From Pseudomonadota bacterium (GTDB lineage: Bacteria > Pseudomonadota > Gammaproteobacteria > Burkholderiales > Burkholderiaceae_C), in assembly GCA_021845505.1 (NCBI GenBank), contig JAJZVU010000025.1:1-53203 (forward strand): a stretch of DNA of 53,203 bases, written 5' to 3'. The notes beneath the pieces are model-generated. The model worked only from the letters and a program-made list of their open reading frames with translations. It had not been told where the DNA came from and did no database searches. The position numbers were made by a program, and so were the translations under genes. Below are positions 1-9,455 of the stretch, one piece after another. Position 1 is the stretch's first letter. Each line of letters starts with the position of its first letter.

Positions 1-125
1 ACGGCGTGGCCGTCACCGAGACCTCCGCCGACCCCGATATGGTCCGGGTCATCCAGGCGCACGCCCGCGAGCTGGACCGCTTCGTCCAGGAGGGCATGCC
101 GGCGATGATGCGCAACATGATGTGA
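1..125 (+). CDS. C-terminal end of an unidentified protein (partial)
   Basis: Only the last 40 codons are inside the window; the reading frame starts at base 3 and stops with TGA at 123-125. The visible peptide has a Thr-Glu-Thr-Ser-Ala-Asp-Pro start, an HARELDRFV stretch and a Met-rich end (MPAMMRNMM). The pattern of a conserved Asp-Pro followed by QAHA and a Phe-Val-containing helix recalls small periplasmic proteins encoded near cytochromes, but I cannot place it in a named family. It points away from merA and converges on it with only 16 bases between the two stop codons. Confidence 0.5.
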   Translation, partial: GVAVTETSADPDMVRVIQAHARELDRFVQEGMPAMMRNMM

Positions 126-141
126 GGACCGAGAGGAACGC

Positions 142-2175
<2,034 letters not shown>

Positions 2176-2179
<4 letters not shown>

Positions 2180-2760
2180 GGCCTGGGCTGGATGAAGGCT
2201 TCGATCTTGCCGAAGGTCGCCGACGGCGACGAGGATGCCAGTCGCACGCGGCCATCGGCTGCGATGACCTGGTAGATGTCGACGAACTTGCGCGGGTTGT
2301 AGCGGTCGAACAGCGCTTTGGTGTCTTCGCCGAAGACGAAGTGCGGATCCTTCAGCAGCGGGGCGGCAACCGACTTGGCGAAGTCGCGCATTCCCGGGCC
2401 CGGATATCCGCCGTTCTGGTAGTCGCGAAGCACCAGTACCGTGATGTCCGAGCGGTCGATCTGGACCTGGTGATCGGCGAAGGTGCGCAGCCCGGCGGCG
2501 CAGCTCGGGCACCAGGTCGTGACCTGCCACACGATGACGGGATGCCCTAGGTAAGTCTCCAGTTGGACGACCTTGCCGTCCACCGTCGTGAACGGTGCAT
2601 CGGGCGCGAGCTGGCCGAGCGTAGCCACGGGTGACGCAGGGCGCGCGACGCCCTCGGCGGCGTCAGCGGCGCCTGCGGCATGCGCTGCGCTGCCCGCCGC
2701 CAGGACGGCTGCGATCAGCCCGGCCTGGGCGATCACGCGTGGCATGGAAGGTTGGATCAT
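2176..2760 (-). CDS. exported TlpA/AhpC-like redoxin in the mer operon
   Basis: A 194-residue protein with an N-terminal signal peptide (hydrophobic core near residues 10-28, Ala-rich cleavage zone) followed by a thioredoxin-like fold. The active-site motif is WCPSC (Cys84 and Cys87). The ATG at 2760 is preceded by AAGGAG at a normal distance, which favours it over an upstream in-frame ATG at 2898 that would cross the mer operator. It is the first gene of the leftward mer transcript, directly behind the MerR-type promoter, where Gram-negative mer operons usually carry merT and merP. A periplasmic role in binding Hg(II) or keeping thiols reduced is an inference; a general disulfide reductase role is the alternative. 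Confidence 0.8.
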
Positions 2761-2818
2761 GGAGAAGGACTCCTTGTTGAAACGGACAAAGCCCTGCGCG
2801 AGCGGCGGGACTGCTGCT

Positions 2819-2849
2819 ACCTTATTCCCGTAGTCAACTACGGAGTCAA
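2819..2849 (-). promoter_or_regulatory. mer promoter with MerR operator
   Basis: Read on the minus strand this is TTGACT (2849-2844), a 19-base spacer, then TAAGGT (2824-2819). The spacer holds the dyad CCGTAG-TTGA-CTACGG (2828-2843). A 19-base spacer with a centred dyad is the hallmark of MerR-activated promoters, in which Hg-MerR untwists DNA to align the two elements. The divergent merR ATG lies only five bases beyond the -35 box. Confidence 0.92.
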
Positions 2850-2854
2850 GTCCC

Positions 2855-3271
2855 ATGGAACAGACGTCTGCAACTTTGAGCATCGGGGCACTGGCCAAGG
2901 CAGCCGGTGTGCACGTGGAGACGATCCGCTTCTATCAGCTCAAGGGGCTGTTGCGCGTGCCGGGCCGCCCTGCACAGGGTATCCGGCGCTACACGGCCGC
3001 CGACGTCGCGCGGGTACGCTTTGTCAAGGCGGCGCAGCGTCTGGGGTTCAGCCTGGACGAGGCCGGACAGCTGCTGCGGCTGGATGACGGTACGCAGTGC
3101 GGCGAAGCTGCCGCAGTGGCCGAGTCGCGCCTGGCCGATGTGCGCGAGCGCTTGCGGGACCTGCAGGGCATCGAGAGCGTCCTTTCGGAACTGGTGCACG
3201 CCTGCCACGGCGCTTCACGCAAAATTTCGTGCCCGCTCATCGCGACACTGCAGCAATCGGATCGCTCTTGA
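2855..3271 (+). CDS. merR: mercury-responsive regulator MerR
   Basis: A 138-residue MerR-family regulator that represses and, with Hg(II), activates the divergent mer promoter. The N-terminal winged helix-turn-helix (residues 8-75) has the typical VETIRFYQ and GIRRY motifs. The three mercury-binding cysteines fall at 82, 117 and 126, the same numbers as in Tn501 MerR, so Hg specificity rather than Pb, Cd or Zn is well supported. GGAG at 2842-2845, inside the edge of the operator, can serve as ribosome-binding site, so repression and translation signals overlap. The gene ends about 70 bases before the truncated comM. Confidence 0.95.
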   Translation: MEQTSATLSIGALAKAAGVHVETIRFYQLKGLLRVPGRPAQGIRRYTAADVARVRFVKAAQRLGFSLDEAGQLLRLDDGTQCGEAAAVAESRLADVRERLRDLQGIESVLSELVHACHGASRKISCPLIATLQQSDRS

Positions 3272-3289
3272 CGCCAAGTTGGAAGTCCA

Positions 3290-3347
3290 GGACAACGTAA
3301 ATTGTCCAGCTTATTGCTGCGAGTCCGAATTAGTTCGATGGCTTACA
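3290..3347. mobile_element. possible right end of a Tn7/Tni-type transposon carrying mer
   Basis: Directly after merR is the palindrome GGACAA-CGTAAA-TTGTCC (3290-3307), followed by AT-richer DNA unlike the flanks and ending in ACA (3345-3347) exactly where comM homology begins. GACA..TTGTC-like repeats and TGT/ACA termini are known from the ends of TnsB/TniA transposons, and comM is a known target for such elements (AbaR/Tn6022). No transposase gene is in the window and the other end is not visible, so this is a hypothesis. Confidence 0.3.
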
Positions 3348-4110
3348 GATGCTCAGCCTGGCCGGCAGCTTCGAGCCCGCGCAGTGGGGCTCGCGCTGCC
3401 TGCGCAGCCCCCACCACGGCTGCTCGCCGGCGGCGCTGCTCGGCGGCCTGGCCGCCGGCGGGGTGCGCCCGGGCGAAGTCTCGCTGGCGCATCACGGGGT
3501 GCTGTTCCTCGACGAACTGCCCGAGTTCGACCACCGCGCCCTCGAGGGACTGCGCGAGCCGCTGGAAAGCTCGAGGGTGCACCTGGCGCGCGCAGCGCAC
3601 CGAGCCGAGCTGCCGGCACGCTTCCAGCTGGTGGCGGCGATGAACCCCTGCCCCTGCGGCCACCTGGGCGATCCGACGCGGCCCTGCCGCTGCACCCCGG
3701 CGCAGGTGGCGCGCTACCGGGCGAGGTTGTCGGGGCCGCTGCTCGACCGCATCGACCTGCGGGTCGAGGTGGCCGCGCTGGCCCCCGCCGAGCTGCTCGA
3801 ACTGCCCGCCGGCGAGGCCAGCGCGGCGGTCGCCGACCGCGTGCGGCAGGCGGCGCAACGCCAGCAGCAGCGCCAGGGCGCGCCCAACGCAGCCCTCGAC
3901 GGCCAGGCGCTGCAGCAGCACTGCCGGCTCGACCGCGACTCGCGCGGCTGGCTGGCCAGCGCGCTGGCCCGCGTGGGAGCCTCGGCGCGCGCCACCCACC
4001 GCGTGCTGCGGGTGGCCCGCACCATCGCCGACCTCGGCGACTGCGGGCCGCTGGCCAGGCGCCACCTGGCCGAGGCGCTGCAACTGCGGCGCGCGCTGGA
4101 CCGGCCGTAG
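3340..4110 (+). pseudogene. comM: comM/yifB Mg-chelatase-like AAA ATPase, C-terminal half only
   Basis: About 253 residues match the C-terminal half of ComM (about 500 residues when intact), a hexameric helicase for branch migration in natural transformation. Present are the RSPHH element (about residue 20 of the fragment), the Walker B region FLDELPEF, the Cys-rich MNPCPCG and the SGPLLDRIDL element, then the helical C-terminal domain. The Walker A half is absent. Reading upstream in frame meets a TAG at 3331-3333, and homology starts at about 3346, so the 5' half has been separated by the DNA on the left. The remnant is very GC-rich like the core genes. An ATG at 3349 exists, but a working protein is unlikely. 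Confidence 0.85.
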
Positions 4111-4277
4111 CCGGCGCACGCCGGGCGGGTGCCACTGCTGTGACCCCCGACACCGGCGGCTGCATCCCGCGGACCAACCGCGATGGCGGGATTCGCGTAT
4201 TTCGGGTCGAAGCCCGCACCGCGTGCGACAGCCACACCGTCAAAGCGAGGAACTCTCGATTCTCGCGGCGCCCGATT

Positions 4278-4330
4278 ACCTAGGTATCCGTCACGTATTG
4301 ACCTAGGTGTTCGTGCGACCTAGATTGCGA
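4278..4330. repeat. three ACCTAG-type repeats, candidate operators
   Basis: Three copies of a related 13-base element occur: ACCTAGGTATCCG (4278-4290), ACCTAGGTGTTCG (4301-4313) and a weaker ACCTAGATTGCGA (4318-4330). The first two contain the palindrome CCTAGG. They overlap and precede the promoter of the transporter gene, as expected for regulator binding sites. The nearby PAS-LuxR protein is a candidate ligand, by inference. Confidence 0.5.
4298..4326 (+). promoter_or_regulatory. sigma70-like promoter of the transporter cassette
   Basis: TTGACC (4298-4303), a 17-base spacer, and TAGATT (4321-4326) form a good sigma70-type promoter. Transcription would start near 4333, leaving a leader of about 190 bases before the ATG at 4522. 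That leader holds small inverted repeats (4364-4383 and 4433-4448). The 4111-4521 stretch otherwise shows no gene. Confidence 0.6.
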
Positions 4331-4521
4331 ACAGTGCGCGACAGGTGAGTAGAAAACCCGGACCGGTGTCCGAACCCACACCGAGCAAATATTTACCGGG
4401 ATTGCGCACGGCTCCTGTCAAGGCGGCTCGGCCGGATTTCCAAATCCGCGGTGTTATTGCGCTCCCGAGCCCCTGCAGTGCGCCGGATATTCCCCAAGGA
4501 TATGCCAACGAGGAGACATGC

Positions 4522-5886
4522 ATGAAGCTTCCGCTTTCATATGAAGTCGACAGGGGCACGCTCAAGCGCGTCATAGCGGCCGCGTCCATCGGCAATTTCG
4601 TCGAATGGTTCGATTTCGCCGCCTACGGCTTTCTGGCGACCATCATAACCCGCGAATTCTTTCCCGGTGGCTCGCTGACGGTCGGCTTGCTCAAGACCTT
4701 CGCGGTCTTCGCGGTCGCCTTTGCCCTGCGACCGGTCGGCGCGGTCTTCTTCGGTGTCGTCGGCGACCGTATCGGCCGCAAACGCACGCTCGCGCTGACC
4801 ATCCTGCTGATGGCGGGCGCCACCACCATCATCGGCCTGCTGCCGACCGCCGCGTCGATCGGTTATGGGGCTCCGCTGCTGCTGACCATCGTCCGCTGCC
4901 TGCAGGGCTTCTCGGCAGGCGGGGAATATGCGGGTGCCTGCGCCTACGTCATGGAACATGCTCCGCATCGCCGCCGAGCGTTCTATGGTAGTTCCATGCT
5001 CGTCTCCACCTTGCTCTCCTTCGCCGCCGCCGCAGTCGTGGCCTTCGCCCTCGAGGGCATGCTGTCGGCTTCGGCGATGAACAGCTGGGGCTGGCGCGTG
5101 CCGTTCCTGGCGGCTGCCCCGATCGGCCTCATCGGCCTGTACCTGCGGCTCAACCTACAGGAAACGCCGGCCTTCCAGGCGCTTCAGGAACGCGGCGAAG
5201 TGGCGCATGCGCCACTTGTGGATACGCTGCGCTCGCAATCGGCCAACATGCTGAAGCTGGGCGCCTTCATCTCGGTCACAGCGCTTTCCTTCTATACCTT
5301 CACGACGTATTTCGCGACCTACCTGCAGGTCGCCGGCAAGCTGTCGTCGGAAACCGCGCTCCTGATCACGGTGATCGCGCTGTGCGTGGCGGCCGCGCTG
5401 TGTCCGCTGGCGGGACTGCTTTCCGATCTCGTGGGTCGCCGCGCAACGATCTTCGGCACCTGCCTGTTCATCATCCTTACGGTCTACCCGTCGTTCGCGC
5501 TGGGCGGATCGGGCAAGCTCGTCGAGTCGCTGTTCGGCGTGGGCATCCTGGCGGTGGGCGCGGTCCTGGCAGGGGTGGTCACGGCCCCACTGCTGTCCGA
5601 GGTGTTCCCGACCAGGACGCGCTATACCGCTTCGGCCATTACCTACAACCTCGCCTACACCGTGTTCGGCGGCACCGCGCCGCTGGTCGCGACCTGGCTG
5701 ATTGCGAAGACCGGGGATGATCTCGCGCCAGCCTACTACTTGATCGCCATTTCGCTGCTCGCCATGGCCGGAGGCCTCGGCTTGCGCGAAACCTCGGCGA
5801 GTTCCCTGCACGCGTCGGGCACCGACAACGCGAACAGCGGGCCGGGTGGCGAACCTGCCGCTGCGCCCAGCGCGGCCGCTTCCTGA
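4522..5886 (+). CDS. MHS-family MFS transporter, proline/betaine-type
   Basis: A 454-residue inner-membrane transporter with about 12 hydrophobic segments. The N-terminal GNFVEWFDF.AYG (near residues 24-36) and the VGDRIGRKRT loop are signatures of the metabolite:H+ symporter branch that includes ProP, KgtP and ShiA. The ATG at 4522 is preceded by GAGGAG (4510-4515) and is preferred over an in-frame ATG at 4345. The C-terminal tail is Ala/Ser/Gly-rich. It leads a cassette with an M19-like protein and a V4R-like protein, so a methylated ammonium compound such as a betaine is a plausible substrate. The actual substrate cannot be read from the sequence. Confidence 0.85.
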   Translation: MKLPLSYEVDRGTLKRVIAAASIGNFVEWFDFAAYGFLATIITREFFPGGSLTVGLLKTFAVFAVAFALRPVGAVFFGVVGDRIGRKRTLALTILLMAGATTIIGLLPTAASIGYGAPLLLTIVRCLQGFSAGGEYAGACAYVMEHAPHRRRAFYGSSMLVSTLLSFAAAAVVAFALEGMLSASAMNSWGWRVPFLAAAPIGLIGLYLRLNLQETPAFQALQERGEVAHAPLVDTLRSQSANMLKLGAFISVTALSFYTFTTYFATYLQVAGKLSSETALLITVIALCVAAALCPLAGLLSDLVGRRATIFGTCLFIILTVYPSFALGGSGKLVESLFGVGILAVGAVLAGVVTAPLLSEVFPTRTRYTASAITYNLAYTVFGGTAPLVATWLIAKTGDDLAPAYYLIAISLLAMAGGLGLRETSASSLHASGTDNANSGPGGEPAAAPSAAAS

Positions 5887-5956
5887 CTCCCGAGCCCGTC
5901 TCAAGGCCCGGCGTATTGCGGGCCCCTGCTCGGCATACCGCACGAAAATACGACCC

Positions 5957-6928
5957 ATGAGTCCCCTGCATCGGAACAACATTGTCATCGACGGTCTGAA
6001 CATCTCGAAATTCGAGCGCTCGGTCTTCGAGGACATGCGGCGAGGCGGCCTTACCGCCGTCAATTGCACTGTGTCGATCTGGGAGAATTTCCAGAAGACC
6101 GTCGACAATATCGTGGAAATGAAACAGGCCATCCGCGAGCATTCCGGCATGCTCCGGCTCGTCCGCACGGCCGGCGACATCTTGAAGGCCAAGAAGGAGG
6201 ACAGGACCGGAATCATCCTCGGATTCCAGAACTCCTATGCCTTCGAGGACAACATCGGTTATGTCGAGGTGTTCAAGGACCTTGGGGTCCGCGTCGTACA
6301 GCTCTGCTACAACACGCAGAACTTCGTCGGAACCGGCTGTTACGAGCCCGACGGCGGCCTCTCCGGGTACGGGCGCGAGGTGATCCAGGAAATGAACCGG
6401 GTTGGCATCCTGGTCGATCTTTCGCACGTAGGCGCCAGAACCGCGTCGGATGCGATCGCCTGCTCGAAAAAGCCCGTCGCGTATTCACATTGCTGCCCGT
6501 CGGGTCTCAAGGAGCACCCGCGCAACAAGACCGACGAGCAACTCCTGGAAATCGCCGATGCCAACGGTTTCGTCGGCGTTACCATGTTTTCACCTTTCCT
6601 CAGGCGCGGCCCGGACGCCACGGTCGACGATTATCTTGAGGCGATCGAATACGTGATCGACCTCATCGGCGAGGACCGCGTGGGAATCGGCACCGACTAC
6701 ACGCAGGGCTACACGACCGACTTCTTCGACTGGATCACCCACGACAAGGGTCGCTACCGCCGTCTCACGGATTTCGGGAGGGTGGTGAATCCCGAGGGCC
6801 TGCGCACCATCGGCGAGTTCGCCAACCTGACATCCGCGATGGAGCGCGCGCGATGGCCAGCGTCGCGCATCCGCAAGGTGCTGGGCGAGAACTGGCTGCG
6901 CGTGTTCAGCGAGGTCTGGGACGACTGA
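5957..6928 (+). CDS. M19 dipeptidase-family protein with degenerate metal site
   Basis: A 323-residue TIM-barrel protein of the renal/membrane dipeptidase family (peptidase M19). Two of the usual zinc ligands are recognisable: the His in VDLSHV and the His in YSHCCPSGLKEHPRN; the GTDYTQG element near the C-terminus is also present. The canonical N-terminal HxD is replaced (DGLNI instead of DGHxD) and the bridging Glu appears as Gln (GFQNSYAFED). This divergence fits the subfamily encoded beside dimethylglycine-catabolism genes in pseudomonads (PA5396-like), recalled from family knowledge. Classical dipeptidase activity is therefore doubtful. It lies 70 bases after the transporter gene and 7 bases before the next gene, so co-transcription is likely. 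Confidence 0.85.
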   Translation: MSPLHRNNIVIDGLNISKFERSVFEDMRRGGLTAVNCTVSIWENFQKTVDNIVEMKQAIREHSGMLRLVRTAGDILKAKKEDRTGIILGFQNSYAFEDNIGYVEVFKDLGVRVVQLCYNTQNFVGTGCYEPDGGLSGYGREVIQEMNRVGILVDLSHVGARTASDAIACSKKPVAYSHCCPSGLKEHPRNKTDEQLLEIADANGFVGVTMFSPFLRRGPDATVDDYLEAIEYVIDLIGEDRVGIGTDYTQGYTTDFFDWITHDKGRYRRLTDFGRVVNPEGLRTIGEFANLTSAMERARWPASRIRKVLGENWLRVFSEVWDD

Positions 6929-6935
6929 AGAAGGC

Positions 6936-7475
6936 ATGAAGGTATCGGCCATGCAGCCGCAAATTCCCATCGACGTCGATCCGCAGACGGGCGTCTGGCG
7001 CACCGATGGCCTGCCGATGCTCTACGTACCGCGCCACTTCTTTGCCAACAATCACCTTGCGATCGAGCATGCGCTCGGCCGTGAGGCGTATGGCGCAATC
7101 CTCCAACAGTCCGGTCACAAGTCCGCATATCACTGGTGCGCCAAGGAATCGCAGACCCACGGCATCCGCGGCATGGCGGTGTTCGAGCATTACCTCAAGC
7201 GTCTGTCGCAACGCGGTTGGGGCCAGTTCACGATGGTCGAGGCCGATACGGCGGCGTCACGCGCCCGCATCGATCTGCGTCACTCGCTGTTCGTCCTTGC
7301 GCAGCCGGGGACACACGGCCGACTCTGCTATATGTTCGCCGGCTGGTTCGCCGGCGCGATGGACTGGGTCGCCGACACCGCTGCCGAAAGTGTGCGGACG
7401 GGGCCGCGCGCGAAGGCCGCCGAGACACGGTGCGCGGGCGAGGGCCATCAGTGTTGCACCTTCGTCGTCTCGTGA
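6936..7475 (+). CDS. V4R-domain protein (DUF5943-like)
   Basis: A 179-residue cytoplasmic protein. The C-terminal half has the pattern of 4-vinyl-reductase (V4R) domains, ending in a Cys-rich RCAGEGHQCCTFVV stretch, and the N-terminal half resembles DUF5943. In pseudomonads a protein of this type is encoded next to the M19-like gene and dgcAB (dimethylglycine catabolism). An alternative ATG lies at 6951, but 6936 has GAAGAAGG just upstream. V4R domains usually bind small ligands, so a sensing or carrier role is possible. No function is established from the sequence. Confidence 0.7.
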   Translation: MKVSAMQPQIPIDVDPQTGVWRTDGLPMLYVPRHFFANNHLAIEHALGREAYGAILQQSGHKSAYHWCAKESQTHGIRGMAVFEHYLKRLSQRGWGQFTMVEADTAASRARIDLRHSLFVLAQPGTHGRLCYMFAGWFAGAMDWVADTAAESVRTGPRAKAAETRCAGEGHQCCTFVVS

Positions 7476-7523
7476 ACCATCCATTCGCGAAGCGGTATAC
7501 GATGGCAGTGGCTCCCTCACACG

Positions 7524-8120
7524 ATGCCGGTACTCAGCGACATGCACAGGTCGAAGCTGCCGGACGCGACGTCCCGCTTGGATTACGAGGAACTTTTCCG
7601 GCACCTGCCCGTCGCCGCCATCGTGGCCCGCGAGAGGGTCATGGTGGATTGCAACGAACGCGCGGTCGGGCTCTTCCGGGCCCACCGCCTTGACATCATC
7701 GGGCATTCCTTCTCGGTGCTCTATCCGCAGCAGAAGGACTTCGCGGAGACCGGGCGCCGCCTCGCGCCACTGCTGGCCAATCGTGCCGAATTCAGCGACG
7801 ACCGCATCATGCGCCGCATCGATGGCAGTCACTTCTGGGTCACGGTGCGCGGCTTCGCATTCCACCCGCAACGCCCGTTCGAGTTGGCTGTCTGGACTTT
7901 CACCGACATGGCGGGCGACGCGCGGCGCTCGGAGCTCGCAACCAGGTTGACCGAGCGCGAGCGCGACGTCGCCGCGCTCCTCGTGCACGGGCTGACGAGC
8001 AAGGAAATCGGCAAGGAACTGAGCATCAGCCCGCGCACGGTGGATATCCACCGCGCGAGCCTGCTGCGCAAGTATGGCGCACGCACGACGCCGGACCTCA
8101 TCGCACGGCTGCTGGCTTGA
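7524..8120 (+). CDS. PAS-LuxR transcriptional regulator
   Basis: A 198-residue protein with an N-terminal PAS-like sensor fold (about residues 20-125, including the FWVTVRGF strand) and a C-terminal LuxR/FixJ helix-turn-helix (about 138-197) with LTERERDV, the TSKEIGKELSISPRTV recognition region and a VDIHRASLLRKYG helix. No receiver Asp is present, so it is not a response regulator. It is the last gene of the cassette, 48 bases after the V4R gene. Regulation of the cassette promoter at 4298-4326 is the obvious inference. The ligand is unknown. Confidence 0.85.
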   Translation: MPVLSDMHRSKLPDATSRLDYEELFRHLPVAAIVARERVMVDCNERAVGLFRAHRLDIIGHSFSVLYPQQKDFAETGRRLAPLLANRAEFSDDRIMRRIDGSHFWVTVRGFAFHPQRPFELAVWTFTDMAGDARRSELATRLTERERDVAALLVHGLTSKEIGKELSISPRTVDIHRASLLRKYGARTTPDLIARLLA

Positions 8121-8132
8121 CACGGGCGACGC

Positions 8133-8173
8133 GCGCCCGCGCCGACATCGCGACACCCTGGCGGCGCGGGCGC
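8133..8173. terminator. hairpin between convergent luxR-type gene and metY
   Basis: GCGCCCGCGCCG (8133-8144) pairs perfectly with CGGCGCGGGCGC (8162-8173) across a 17-base loop, in the gap between two convergent stop codons. It lacks a T-run on either strand, so it may block transcription in both directions or merely protect 3' ends. Confidence 0.45.
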
Positions 8174-8183
8174 ATCCACCACA

Positions 8184-9455
8184 TTACACGGCGGCGAGCG
8201 CCTGCTCGAGATCGGCGATCAGGTCGTCGACATGCTCGATGCCGATCGACAGCCGCACCATGTCGGCGCTGACCCCGGCGGCCGCCAGTTCGGCGTCTCC
8301 CAGCTGGCGGTGGGTGGTGGTCGCCGGATGGCAGGCCAGCGACTTGCAATCGCCGATGTTCACCAGGCGGGTGAACAGCTTGAGCGCGTCCTGCAGGCGC
8401 GCCCCGGCCTCGCGACCCCCGCGCAGCCCGAAACTGAGGATGCCCGACGCGCGCCCGCCCATCAGGCGCCGCGCGACGTCGTGATCGGGGTGGTCGGGCA
8501 GCCCGGCGTAGCGCACCCACGCGACCTTCGGGTGGGTCGACAGGTACGAGGCGATGCGCACGCTGTTGTCGCAGATGCGGTCCATGCGCAGCGGCAGGGT
8601 CTCCAGTCCCTGCAGCAACAGGAAGGCGTTCAGCGGCGACAGCGCGGCTCCCATGTTGCGCAACGGCACGACGCGCGCGCGGGCGATGAACGCCGCAGCG
8701 CCGAAGGCCTCGGTATAGCTGACCCCGTGGTAGCTGACGTCGGGCTCGACCAGCAGCGCGTAGCGCTTGCCGTGAGCCGCCCAGTCGAAGCGTCCGCCGT
8801 CGACGATCGCCCCGCCCACGCTGTTGCCGTGGCCGCCGATGTACTTGGTCAGCGAGTGCACGACGATGTCCGCGCCGTGCTCGAAGGGCCTGCACAGGTA
8901 GGGCGACGGCACGGTGTTGTCGACGATCAGCGGAACCCCGGCGGCGTGGGCGATCGACGCCAGCGCACCGATGTCGGTGACGTTGCCCAGCGGGTTGCCG
9001 ATGCTCTCGCAGTACACCGCCTTGGTGCGCGAGTCGATCAGCCTGGCGAACGCGCCCGGATCGGCGGGGTCGGCGAAGCGCACCTCCAGCCCCTGGCGCG
9101 GGAAGGTGTGGGCGAACAGGTTGTAGGTTCCGCCGTACAGCCGGCTGCTGGACACGATGTTGTCCCCGGCCTCGGCGAGGGTCTGGATGGCCGCGGTGAT
9201 CGCCGCCATGCCCGAGGCCAGCGCCAGCGCCGCGACCCCGCCCTCGAGCGCGGCCACGCGCGCCTCCAGCACCGCGGTGGTCGGGTTCATGATGCGGGTG
9301 TAGATGTTTCCCGCGACCTTCAGGTCGAACAGGTCGGCCCCGTGCTGGGTGTTGTCGAAGGCATAGGAAACGGTCTGGTAGACCGGTACCGCGACCGAAC
9401 GGGTGGTCGGATCGGGGCTGTAGCCGGCATGCACGGCCTGGGTCTCAAAGCGCAT
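8184..9455 (-). CDS. metY: O-acetylhomoserine aminocarboxypropyltransferase (sulfhydrylase)
   Basis: A 423-residue PLP enzyme of the Cys/Met metabolism family that makes homocysteine from O-acetylhomoserine and sulfide. Seen are the N-terminal TQAVHAGYSPDP typical of MetY, the YTRIMNPT element near residue 53, the ALASGMAAI phosphate-binding loop, and the PLP lysine in HSLTKYIGGHG (about residue 205). Its length fits MetY (about 425-430) better than cystathionine gamma-synthase (about 390). The ATG at 9455 has GAGGAG upstream and lies inside the end of the AraC-type gene (11-base overlap), so the two are co-transcribed. Homocysteine feeds the MetH proteins encoded 10 kb away. Confidence 0.92.
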   Translation of the reverse strand: MRFETQAVHAGYSPDPTTRSVAVPVYQTVSYAFDNTQHGADLFDLKVAGNIYTRIMNPTTAVLEARVAALEGGVAALALASGMAAITAAIQTLAEAGDNIVSSSRLYGGTYNLFAHTFPRQGLEVRFADPADPGAFARLIDSRTKAVYCESIGNPLGNVTDIGALASIAHAAGVPLIVDNTVPSPYLCRPFEHGADIVVHSLTKYIGGHGNSVGGAIVDGGRFDWAAHGKRYALLVEPDVSYHGVSYTEAFGAAAFIARARVVPLRNMGAALSPLNAFLLLQGLETLPLRMDRICDNSVRIASYLSTHPKVAWVRYAGLPDHPDHDVARRLMGGRASGILSFGLRGGREAGARLQDALKLFTRLVNIGDCKSLACHPATTTHRQLGDAELAAAGVSADMVRLSIGIEHVDDLIADLEQALAAV

